32,360 nucleotides of DNA from a bacterium (GTDB lineage: Bacteria > UBP6 > UBA1177 > JAKLFG01), in contig JAKLFG010000027.1 of assembly GCA_022711315.1 (NCBI GenBank), positions 1 through 32,360 on the forward strand, read 5' to 3'. A program made the position numbers and the translations under genes. A model generated the notes under the pieces. The model worked only from the letters and a program-made list of their open reading frames with translations, was not told where the DNA came from and did no database searches. Shown here one piece after another: positions 8,692 through 15,319 of the stretch. Numbering within the stretch: position 1 is the stretch's first letter; each line of letters starts with the position of its first letter.

Positions 8692-10350
8692 TTATTTCCC
8701 CGCCATCATCGCGGTCACATCGGCTTCGACCGTGCCGATGGGCTTGATATCGAAGTTCTCGACCAGCACCTTGGCGACGGCGGGCGACAGGAAGCCGGGG
8801 AGCGTCGGCCCGAGGCGAATGCCCTTCACGCCGAGGTGGAGGAGCGCCAAGAGGACCAGCACCGCCTTCTGTTCATACCACGCGATATCGAAGCTGATGG
8901 GGAGTTTGTTGATGTCGTCGAGTCCGAAGACCTCCTTGAGTTTGAGCGCGATGACGGCGAGCGAGTAGGAATCGTTGCACTGACCGGCGTCGAGCACGCG
9001 CGGGATGCCGCCGATATCGCCGAGCGGGAGTTTGTTGTATTGGTATTTCGCGCAGCCGGCGGTGAGGATGACCGCATCCTTCGGGAGCGCCTCGGCGACC
9101 TTCCGGTAATAGTCGCGTTCCTTGTGACGGCCGTCGCAGCCCGCCATGACGACGAAGCGTTTGATCGCGCCCGACTTGACCGCCGCGACCACCTTGTCGG
9201 CCACCGCGAGCACCTGCGTCCGGGCGAAGCCGCCGACGATCTTCCCGTCTTCCAACTGTTCGGGCGACTTGCAGGTCTTGGCAAGGGCGATGAGTTTCGA
9301 GAAGTCCTTCATCTTGCCCGGTTCGCGGTCGGCGATGTGGGTCATGCCGTCGAAGCCGACGACCCCGGTGGTGAAGATGCGTCCCTTGACGCCATCCTTC
9401 GGCGGGACCAGACAGTTCGAGGTCAGCAGCACCGGGCCGTTGAATTTCTCAAACTCTTCCTTCTGGTGCCACCACGAGCCGCCGTAGTTGCCCACGAGGT
9501 TGTCGTACTTGCGGAAGAAGGGGTAGTAGTGGGCCGGCAGCATCTCGGAGTGGGTGTAGACATCCACGCCGGTCCCCTTGGTCTGTTCGAGCAGGTCGTG
9601 AAGATCGCGCAGGTCGTGGCCGCTGATGAGGATGCCGGGATTATTGCGGACGCCGGTCTTTACCTCGGTGATGACCGGGTGGCCGTAGGTGGTGGTGTTC
9701 GCCTCGTCGAGAAGCGCCATCACCGCAACGCCCTCCGCGCCGGTCTTGAGGACGAAGGCGGTCAGATCGCCTGCCGATTTGGTGTCGTCGATGATGGTCG
9801 CGAGCCCTTCGAGGATGAACTCGAATACCTCTTTCTTGTGGAAACCGAGGGCGTAGGCGTGTTCGGCGTAGGCGCTCATCCCCTTGAGGCCGTACAGGAT
9901 GATGGCGCGGAGCGACCGGACATCCTCGTTCTCTATCGCCATCCAGCCGCCGCGGCCCGATGCCGCCGCCGCTTTTATCTCATCGTCGTTCTTCGGGCTC
10001 CACGCCGCTTCGGGCGGGATGGTCGCGAACTTCATGCCGCGTTTATCGCATTCGGCCTTGAAGCGGTTCTTGATCTCCTGACCTTCCTTGATCCAGCGAA
10101 TGAAATCCTTTTCGTCGAAGTTGGCGTTGGTGATGGTCGCGAAAAGACCCTTCACGACGAAGAAGGCTCCTTTCTCGTCGTAATATCCTTTCTTCGCCAG
10201 TTCGTGGCCGTAGAAGCCGATCCCCTTCATCGTGTAGATGAGGATATCCTGCAGATTGGCGACCGTTTCGCTTTTGCCGCAGACCCCCTGCTGTTTGTCG
10301 CATCCCTTGTTGCGGGCCGTTTCCTGACACTGATGACAGAACATGCTCAT
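8692..10350 (-). CDS. hcp: Hybrid cluster protein (Hcp; hydroxylamine/NO reductase)
   Basis: Hcp (prismane protein) carries a cubane Fe-S cluster and a hybrid 4Fe-2O-2S cluster. It is annotated as hydroxylamine reductase; work on the family also supports NO reduction and protein S-nitrosylation under anaerobic nitrosative stress. The 552-residue length and the N-terminal Cys5-x2-Cys8-x8-Cys17-x6-Cys24 spacing match the single-polypeptide anaerobe type rather than the enterobacterial C-x2-C-x11-C-x6-C type. Hybrid-cluster ligand motifs are recognisable in order: [48 protein letters not shown], and the C-terminal [21 protein letters not shown] immediately before the chosen ATG fixes the start; an in-frame ATG four codons upstream is ignored. 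The partner iron-sulfur gene lies upstream and a cupin gene follows directly. Confidence 0.97.
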   Translation of the reverse strand: MSMFCHQCQETARNKGCDKQQGVCGKSETVANLQDILIYTMKGIGFYGHELAKKGYYDEKGAFFVVKGLFATITNANFDEKDFIRWIKEGQEIKNRFKAECDKRGMKFATIPPEAAWSPKNDDEIKAAAASGRGGWMAIENEDVRSLRAIILYGLKGMSAYAEHAYALGFHKKEVFEFILEGLATIIDDTKSAGDLTAFVLKTGAEGVAVMALLDEANTTTYGHPVITEVKTGVRNNPGILISGHDLRDLHDLLEQTKGTGVDVYTHSEMLPAHYYPFFRKYDNLVGNYGGSWWHQKEEFEKFNGPVLLTSNCLVPPKDGVKGRIFTTGVVGFDGMTHIADREPGKMKDFSKLIALAKTCKSPEQLEDGKIVGGFARTQVLAVADKVVAAVKSGAIKRFVVMAGCDGRHKERDYYRKVAEALPKDAVILTAGCAKYQYNKLPLGDIGGIPRVLDAGQCNDSYSLAVIALKLKEVFGLDDINKLPISFDIAWYEQKAVLVLLALLHLGVKGIRLGPTLPGFLSPAVAKVLVENFDIKPIGTVEADVTAMMAGK

Positions 10351-10391
10351 GATCTCCTCCACAGAGTGTTGTTATAGGAACCAGACACGGT

Positions 10392-10420
10392 ATACTACCT
10401 TTATAACTTGCGGCCGTCAA
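10392..10420 (-). promoter_or_regulatory. Sigma-70-type promoter of hcp
   Basis: On the minus strand TTGACG, exactly 17 bases, then TAGTAT. The element straddles the last codons and stop of the upstream iron-sulfur gene and ends about 40 bases before the hcp ATG, so hcp can be transcribed independently of that gene. The -35 hexamer is identical to that of the upstream gene's promoter. Confidence 0.65.
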
Positions 10421-11309
10421 GGCTGATGGTGACCGTTTCGAACGGCATCACCTCGCCCGAGTTCTTTATCGCCTGCTTGACGATCTCAATCATCCCGCCA
10501 CAGCAGGGGACCTCCATCCGGACCACCTTGATGCTTTTCGGTTTTCCGGCGCGGATGATCTCGCTGATCTTGTCGACATAAGCGCCGGCATCATCGAGTT
10601 TCGGACAGCCGATGAGCACCACCTTGTCCTTGATGAACTCGCGGTGCGTCTCGGCGTAGGCGTAGGCGACGCAGTCGGCGATGACCACGATGTCGGCCTC
10701 CTTGAAGTAGGGGGCGTAGGGGCTCGCGAGATGTATCTGCACCGGCCAATTCTTCAATTCGGAATTCAACCGACCGGCCGGGGCGCTCCCATCGGGACGC
10801 CCTTTCTCCGCGCCGCCGCCGTGCATCGCCTTTTTCAGATCCACGACCTTCGACCCGGGACAGCCGCCGCCGTGACCGTGGTGATGACCGTGATGTTCTT
10901 TGCCGTGGTCGCCGCAGCCGCAGGCGTCGCCGTCCGGTTTCCCGTGGACGATCTCCTTCGGGTCCATGCCGTGTTCGCGGACCACCGCGAAGGCCTCCTG
11001 CAGAAGATCCATCGCGCCGTGGTCGCGCAGGTGGAGGAGGTGGGCGCGGATGGTGTTGCGTCCCGCCGGAATGATGTTCTTTTCCATCACCAGCCGTTCA
11101 TTGTACGGTTCCGCCTCGCGCTCTTCGACGGTGATGGCTGCCTCGGGGCAGTGGCCGAGGCATGCCCCCAGACCGTCGCAGAACAGGTCGCTGATGAGCC
11201 GCGCCTTGCCGTCGATGATCTGGAGCGCCCCTTCGGCGCAGTTGGGGACGCACAGGCCGCAGCCGGTGCATTTGTCGTTGTCGATCCTGATTATTTTCCG
11301 TTTTGCCAT
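10401..11309 (-). CDS. 4Fe-4S ferredoxin-type protein, probable Hcp redox partner
   Basis: 302-residue iron-sulfur protein. The N-terminus has a bacterial ferredoxin pair: CTGCGLCVPNC (full C-x2-C-x2-C-x3-C) and CDGLGACLGHCP, where the second cysteine is replaced by Leu. A middle region (about 125-165) is rich in Cys, His and Gly, including HHGHHHGHGGGC, and could bind metal. The C-terminal domain (about 185-302) holds conserved cysteines in VVIADCVAYAY, VVLIGCPKLDD and EVPCCGGM. This architecture is familiar from anaerobes, often beside hcp, and an electron-donor role to Hcp is a reasonable inference. GGAGGCG lies eight bases before the ATG and a strong promoter lies upstream. Exact biochemical activity is unknown. 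Confidence 0.85.
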   Translation of the reverse strand: MAKRKIIRIDNDKCTGCGLCVPNCAEGALQIIDGKARLISDLFCDGLGACLGHCPEAAITVEEREAEPYNERLVMEKNIIPAGRNTIRAHLLHLRDHGAMDLLQEAFAVVREHGMDPKEIVHGKPDGDACGCGDHGKEHHGHHHGHGGGCPGSKVVDLKKAMHGGGAEKGRPDGSAPAGRLNSELKNWPVQIHLASPYAPYFKEADIVVIADCVAYAYAETHREFIKDKVVLIGCPKLDDAGAYVDKISEIIRAGKPKSIKVVRMEVPCCGGMIEIVKQAIKNSGEVMPFETVTISLDGRKL

Positions 11310-11350
11310 GACCGTCGCCTCCGTTGTTGAAATACCGGACTCTCAAATCC

Positions 11351-11379
11351 TGTATAGCGCAAAAAAGGAGTTGCGTCAA
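11351..11379 (-). promoter_or_regulatory. Sigma-70-type promoter of the iron-sulfur/hcp unit
   Basis: On the minus strand TTGACG, exactly 17 bases, TATACA, ending about 40 bases before the ATG. The -35 region overlaps a short perfect inverted repeat, GTTG-ACG-CAAC, which could be half of an operator, but it is too short to assign to HcpR, FNR or NsrR. Confidence 0.7.
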
Positions 11380-11467
11380 CATAAATCCGAAATTATTTTT
11401 CATAAAGGACCTATGTGTCCGATAAACAAGGGGGATATTTTTTCCGGGGACGCCGGGAGTCCCGCTC

Positions 11468-11616
11468 ACCGCCTTACTATATTAAGGTGGTAGAAAAATT
11501 TGTGCGGGCGGGGTCAGTGTGCGGGCGGGGTCAGCGGGCGGGGTCAGTTATTCATTTTACATTTTAACCCGGACCACCTTATTAATTATATATGGTAGCC
11601 ACCGCCTAAGAGGTGG
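11468..11616 (+). repeat. REP-like hairpin pair in the accessory patch
   Basis: Two related hairpins bracket this stretch. The left one pairs ACCGCCTTA (11468-11476) with TAAGGTGGT (11483-11491): nine pairs including one G-U, loop CTATAT. The right one pairs CCACC (11599-11603) with GGTGG (11612-11616) around GCCTAAGA. Both contain CACCGCCT and GGTGG. In addition ACCACCTTA, just before the right hairpin, is the exact reverse complement of the left hairpin's 3' arm. The organisation resembles REP/REPIN or a small MITE. No transposase is nearby, and no T-run makes either hairpin a convincing terminator. Confidence 0.5.
11501..11547 (+). repeat. 17-bp tandem repeat, two full copies plus a partial third
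   Basis: TGTGCGGGCGGGGTCAG occurs at 11501-11517 and again at 11518-11534 without mismatch, followed by its last 13 bases at 11535-11547. The unit ends in GGGGTCAG, a word often seen at ends of REP-associated or IS-like elements. The array lies inside the hairpin-bounded patch upstream of the ORF6N gene. Copy number may vary between strains. Confidence 0.85.
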
Positions 11617-11652
11617 AGGAAAACCGTTGCGACGGGCACTCCCCCCTTTTGC

Positions 11653-11681
11653 TTGACACCTCCCCGGCTTCTTGGTACTTT
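11653..11681 (+). promoter_or_regulatory. Promoter of the ORF6N-domain gene
   Basis: A perfect TTGACA -35, exactly 17 bases, then TACTTT. The start point would fall close to 11688, within the perfect palindrome that begins at the last base of the -10. The leader to the ATG at 11779 is about 90 bases. Confidence 0.65.
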
Positions 11682-11697
11682 CACCAGAGTCTGGTGA
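11681..11697. promoter_or_regulatory. Perfect 17-nt palindrome, candidate operator
   Basis: TCACCAGA-G-TCTGGTGA is an 8+1+8 perfect inverted repeat. It starts at the last base of the -10 element and covers the predicted transcription start, the classic place for a repressor to block initiation. The adjacent gene encodes a probable DNA-binding protein, so autoregulation is an attractive inference. No T-run follows, so it is not a terminator. Confidence 0.6.
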
Positions 11698-11778
11698 GGT
11701 AAAGGATATGCAGGAAAGACAAAGCGAGATCGTCAGTTGTCGGCACTTGAACGGCAAAGAAAAGAGGAGGGGCATGAT

Positions 11779-12681
11779 ATGACAAAAAAGAGCCTGAACT
11801 TATTAATGCGTCCCACGGATCTCGGTTCCCGGATTCATGTTGTCCGCAGTGTCCAAGTGATCTTGGACAGTGATCTGGCGGAACTATACGAGGTAGAGAC
11901 CAAGCAGATAAATCGCGCGGTAAAACGAAATGCGGAACGGTTCCCGGCGGAATTCATGTTTCAATTGACGGAAGCGGAAGTGGAAAGTTTGAGGTTCCAA
12001 TTTGGCACCTCAAACGCAAATCGTGGCGGTCGCCGCTATCTTCCCTATGCTTTTACCGAGCAGGGAGTCGCCATGCTTTCGGCCGTTCTGCGTAGCGAGA
12101 CAGCGGTTCGAGTAAGCGTACAGATCATGCGGGTGTTTGTCGAAATGCGCAGGTTCTTGCAAAACAATGCACAGATGTTCTCTCGCCTCGATTCGGTAGA
12201 ACGACGGCAGATAACCTTCGAATCGGAAACGGCTCAGAATTTCGAGAAGGTGTTTGATGCTTTGGGGCAACAGGCGGAGCCTCCGAAACAGGGAATCTTT
12301 TACGACGGGCAGATCTATGATGCCTATACCTTTGTCGCCGATCTGATCCGGCGGGCGCGGAAATCGCTTGTCCTGATCGACAATTATGTTGACGATACGG
12401 TTTTAACGCTTCTTGCCAAGCGGAAGGATGGAGTGTCGGCAACCATATATACGAAAAACATATCCCAAGGGATTGCGCTTGATCTGAAGAAGCACAACGA
12501 ACAGTACCCGCCGATCACCATCGTGGAATTCAAAGAGGCGCATGATCGTTTTCTGATCGTGGACGAGAAAGAGACATATCACCTCGGAGCATCGCTCAAG
12601 GATTTAGGTAAAAAGTGGTTCGCGTTCTCAAAGCTTGAGTGCGGCACGATGGAAATATTGAGTAAACTCAAGGTTATCTGA
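11779..12681 (+). CDS. ORF6N-domain protein with PLD-like C-terminal domain
   Basis: 300-residue protein from the ATG that follows GGAGGGG. An in-frame TTG at 11737 would add 14 residues but has no good ribosome binding site. Residues about 10-100 form an ORF6N/KilA-N-type domain, recognised by IHVVRSVQVILDSDLAELY, the KQINRAVKRNAERFP segment and RYLPYAFTEQGVAML. A coiled region follows (about 120-165). The C-terminal half (about 180-300) reads IYDAYTFVADLIRRARKSL ... LIDNYVD ... HDRFLIVDEK ... YHLGASLKDLG, resembling a single phospholipase-D-like repeat with HxR rather than HxK. Such proteins are phage- or mobile-element-associated and probably bind DNA. Codon use is visibly more AT-rich than in neighbouring genes, and repeats lie upstream, both signs of transfer. 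The biological role is unknown. Confidence 0.85.
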   Translation: MTKKSLNLLMRPTDLGSRIHVVRSVQVILDSDLAELYEVETKQINRAVKRNAERFPAEFMFQLTEAEVESLRFQFGTSNANRGGRRYLPYAFTEQGVAMLSAVLRSETAVRVSVQIMRVFVEMRRFLQNNAQMFSRLDSVERRQITFESETAQNFEKVFDALGQQAEPPKQGIFYDGQIYDAYTFVADLIRRARKSLVLIDNYVDDTVLTLLAKRKDGVSATIYTKNISQGIALDLKKHNEQYPPITIVEFKEAHDRFLIVDEKETYHLGASLKDLGKKWFAFSKLECGTMEILSKLKVI

Positions 12682-12775
12682 CATGAAAGGCAGTCGCCAT
12701 GCCCGACGGTGATTTCTATGAATATTGAATCCGTAGGTGCCCGTTTGATCTTCCCCACATTTTCCGCGCACGAGT

Positions 12776-12804
12776 TTGACTCTTCTTTCGACTTCGGATA
12801 GACT
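12776..12804 (+). promoter_or_regulatory. Sigma-70-type promoter of iorAB-kinase
   Basis: TTGACT, exactly 17 bases, TAGACT, followed after about 32 bases by the iorA start with GGAGG. It is the only good promoter seen upstream of iorA and probably drives iorA, iorB and the following kinase. The sequence between the ORF6N stop at 12681 and this element holds nothing else I recognise. Confidence 0.65.
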
Positions 12805-12836
12805 GCACCCCGGCGAAACCCTTTCGGAGGTCTTTG

Positions 12837-14708
12837 ATGAAGCAACTGGGCGCGGTCCTCTTATCCGAAAAACCTTTTTCCGAGATCGTCATCGGCAACA
12901 CCGCCATCGTCCGGGCGATGATCGAGACCGGCACGCGGGTGGTGACCAGTTACCCCGGATCGCCGACCCCCGAGATCGCCGAGGCGATAAAGAGCATCCC
13001 GCACGACCAGCGCCCTTTCTACTTCGAGTTCTCCACCAACGAAAAGGTGGCGACCGAGGTGGCCTACGGCGCGTCGGTGAACGGCCATCTGTCGTGCGTC
13101 TTTTTCAAGAGCGTCGGGCTCAATGTCGCCGCCGACACCTTCGTCCAGCTCGGCCACATGAACCTCATCGGCGGGATGGTCATCGTCTGGGGCGACGATC
13201 CCGGCGCCCACAGTTCGCAGAACGAACAGGACAACCGCCATTTCGCGCTCCTTTCCTATACGCCGGTGCTCGAACCGGCGACACCGGCGGAGGTCTACTC
13301 CTTTTATAAAGAGGCGGCGCGCATATCGGTCGAGAAGGGGATGCCGGTGGTGCTCCGGCTCACGACCCATGTCTGCCACCAGAAAGAGAAAGTGACCTTC
13401 GGCGGCTGGGAGCCGCAGCCGTGGGATAAGACGCCGCGCTTCGACCCGCAGAACGGTCCCTATGTCCCGATCACGACCGAGGTCTTCCCGATGAAACGGC
13501 GCGCCCTCAAACGGCTGGAGGAGCTGTCGGCCCTCTTCGACGCATCGCCGGTGAACCGGAGCGAGGACCACAGGAACCGCGACCGCGGCGTCATCACCTT
13601 CGGGACCACCTACCTTTCGCTCATGGATGTTCTTCAGAATGCCGCGCAGAAGCCCGACATACTGAAGCTCGGTACGATACATCCGCTGCCGATGCGGCTC
13701 ATACAGGCGTTCCTCGAAAGTCACCGCGAGGTGAAGATACTTGAAGAACTCGACGCCGTCATCGAGCCGCAGGTCAAAGCGCTTGCCTACGACCAAGGGA
13801 TCAAAACCCGTATCAGCGGCAAACGCGACGCCGAGGAATGGGTCGGCGAATACACCCCCGACAAGGTGTACGGCATACTGCGCAGCGAATGGCCCGATAT
13901 GCTCCCCGAGCAAGCGGCGCGGCCGACCGGACAGCCTTATGCGCCGAAGCGGCCGGCGCAGATGTGTCCCGGCTGCGGTCACCGGAGCGCCTTCTACGCG
14001 ATAAAGAAAGCGCTCGCCGCGACCGACATCAAGGTGGGCGACATCGGGTGCCATTCGCTCGGCTTCCTGCCGCCCTACAAGATGAATGAACTGCTCATGT
14101 GCATGGGCGCCTCGGTGCCGATGGGGTCGGGATTGTCGCTCTTCCAGACCGAGCGCAAGGTGGTCGCCTTCCTCGGCGATTCGACCTTCTTCCACGCGGG
14201 ACTGCCCGGCATCATCAACGCGATATTCAACCGGCACAAGGTGACGCTCATCCTCATGGAGAACGGTACCACCGCGATGACGGGCCATCAGGACCATCCG
14301 GCGGTCGGGAAGAACTTCAACGAGATCACCGACGCGATACCGGTGCGCCGCGTGCTTGAAGGACTCGGCGTGAAACATATTTTCGAAGTGGACGCCTACC
14401 AGCAGGGGAAACTCATCGAGCTGGTGAAGCAGGCGGTTGCGATACCGGAGTTCTCGGTGGTCATCGCGAAGCATCCCTGCATGCTGAAGTACATGCGGGA
14501 ACAGCGCCGCAAACCCGATTTCACGGAAAAGCAGGTCATGGTGCCGCCCGAACTGTGTGACGGCGTGCATGAATGTGTCGAAAAGTTCGCCTGCCCGACC
14601 TTCACGCGACTTCCCGACGGCAAGGTGACGGTCAACACCGATCTGTGCATCGGCGACGGATCGTGCATCCAGACCTGTCCGTCCAAGGCGATCAAACCGA
14701 AAGCGTAG
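12837..14708 (+). CDS. iorA: Indolepyruvate:ferredoxin oxidoreductase, alpha subunit
   Basis: Large subunit of the thiamine-pyrophosphate enzyme that oxidatively decarboxylates aryl pyruvates (from Trp, Phe, Tyr) to aryl-acetyl-CoA, reducing ferredoxin. In the 623 residues one sees the pyrimidine-binding domain with VVTSYPGSPTPEIAEA near the N-terminus, the TPP/Mg domain with MCPGCGHRSAFY, GDIGCHSLGFLPPY, GDSTFFHAGLPGI and ENGTTAMTGHQDHP, and a C-terminal ferredoxin-like tail. The tail is unusual: its two cluster motifs read CDGVHECVEKFACP and CIGDGSCIQTCP, each lacking the second cysteine of the C-x2-C-x2-C pattern (Val and Asp there). GGAGG six bases before the ATG sets the start; a TTG one codon earlier is ignored. 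iorB follows after 10 bases. Confidence 0.95.
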   Translation: MKQLGAVLLSEKPFSEIVIGNTAIVRAMIETGTRVVTSYPGSPTPEIAEAIKSIPHDQRPFYFEFSTNEKVATEVAYGASVNGHLSCVFFKSVGLNVAADTFVQLGHMNLIGGMVIVWGDDPGAHSSQNEQDNRHFALLSYTPVLEPATPAEVYSFYKEAARISVEKGMPVVLRLTTHVCHQKEKVTFGGWEPQPWDKTPRFDPQNGPYVPITTEVFPMKRRALKRLEELSALFDASPVNRSEDHRNRDRGVITFGTTYLSLMDVLQNAAQKPDILKLGTIHPLPMRLIQAFLESHREVKILEELDAVIEPQVKALAYDQGIKTRISGKRDAEEWVGEYTPDKVYGILRSEWPDMLPEQAARPTGQPYAPKRPAQMCPGCGHRSAFYAIKKALAATDIKVGDIGCHSLGFLPPYKMNELLMCMGASVPMGSGLSLFQTERKVVAFLGDSTFFHAGLPGIINAIFNRHKVTLILMENGTTAMTGHQDHPAVGKNFNEITDAIPVRRVLEGLGVKHIFEVDAYQQGKLIELVKQAVAIPEFSVVIAKHPCMLKYMREQRRKPDFTEKQVMVPPELCDGVHECVEKFACPTFTRLPDGKVTVNTDLCIGDGSCIQTCPSKAIKPKA

Positions 14709-14718
14709 GGAGAAGGCC

Positions 14719-15300
14719 ATGACGATGAACATCTATATCACCGGGGTCGGCGGACAGGGTATCGGGATGCTCAGCGAGGCGCTCATCCGGGCGGCCGACC
14801 ACGCGGGGCTCGCGGTCAAGGGGGTCGATACCCACGGGCTGGCCCAGCGAGGCGGCATCGTGGTATCGCATCTGCGGGTCGGCGGCGACATCCATTCGCC
14901 GCTCATACCTGAAGGTCAGGCCGATATCGCGGTGGCGCTTGAACGGCATGAGGCGCTCCGGGCGCTCAACGGTTTTGTGAAGGATGGGGGCACGCTCGTC
15001 TGGTACGATACGGTCTGGCAGCCGCTTGAGGTCCGTGTCGGCGCGGCGCCGGAGGTGGCGCGCGAGACGGTCGCGAAGGAATGCGAACGCCGCAGGGTGA
15101 AGAACCTCCGGGTCCGGGTCGACGATCTGCCCGATACGCGGATGCAGAATGTCGCGCTGTTGGCCACGATATGCAAAAGAGAACTCATCCCTGGCGTCAA
15201 ACGGGAACACTACGAGGCGGCGATGGGCGATCTGATGGATGGTAAGATGTTGGAGAAGAATAAGGCACTTTTTGCGAAACTGAGCGGAATGGAGCGATAG
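14719..15300 (+). CDS. iorB: Indolepyruvate:ferredoxin oxidoreductase, beta subunit
   Basis: Small subunit (193 residues, usual length) of the same enzyme, corresponding to the gamma domain of pyruvate:ferredoxin oxidoreductases. It begins MTMNIYITGVGGQGIGMLSEAL, with the GxGGQG motif near the N-terminus, followed by VKGVDTHGLAQRGGIVVSHLR, both diagnostic. GGGAGAAGG precedes the ATG; a second ATG two codons later cannot be excluded. It is separated from iorA by 10 bases and from the downstream kinase by 19 bases, so all three are likely one transcript. Confidence 0.94.
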   Translation: MTMNIYITGVGGQGIGMLSEALIRAADHAGLAVKGVDTHGLAQRGGIVVSHLRVGGDIHSPLIPEGQADIAVALERHEALRALNGFVKDGGTLVWYDTVWQPLEVRVGAAPEVARETVAKECERRRVKNLRVRVDDLPDTRMQNVALLATICKRELIPGVKREHYEAAMGDLMDGKMLEKNKALFAKLSGMER

Positions 15301-15319
15301 ACCAACGACGAGGTGTACC

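Noticed and set aside
8671..10377. A 568-codon open frame on the plus strand opposite hcp
   Set aside because: The opposite strand encodes an unmistakable Hcp with its cluster motifs; the plus frame has no motif or ribosome binding site.
11370..11380. HcpR or FNR operator at GTTG-ACG-CAAC
   Set aside because: The arms are only four bases and the spacing does not match a motif I can name with confidence; it overlaps the -35 and could be chance.
11468..11491. Hairpin as an intrinsic terminator
   Set aside because: No gene ends immediately upstream on either strand and no T-run follows the stem.
11501..11547. Tandem repeats as a possible CRISPR array
   Set aside because: The units abut with no spacers, are only 17 bases and number fewer than three; no cas gene is present.
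11653..12681. Complete insertion sequence or prophage
   Set aside because: No transposase, integrase or phage structural gene and no clear terminal repeats with target duplication were found; only one ORF6N gene and repeats.
12861..14732. A 623-codon open frame on the minus strand opposite iorA
   Set aside because: It mirrors iorA almost end to end, has Arg/Asp/His-rich low-complexity composition and no recognisable motif; it is a by-product of GC-rich codon use.
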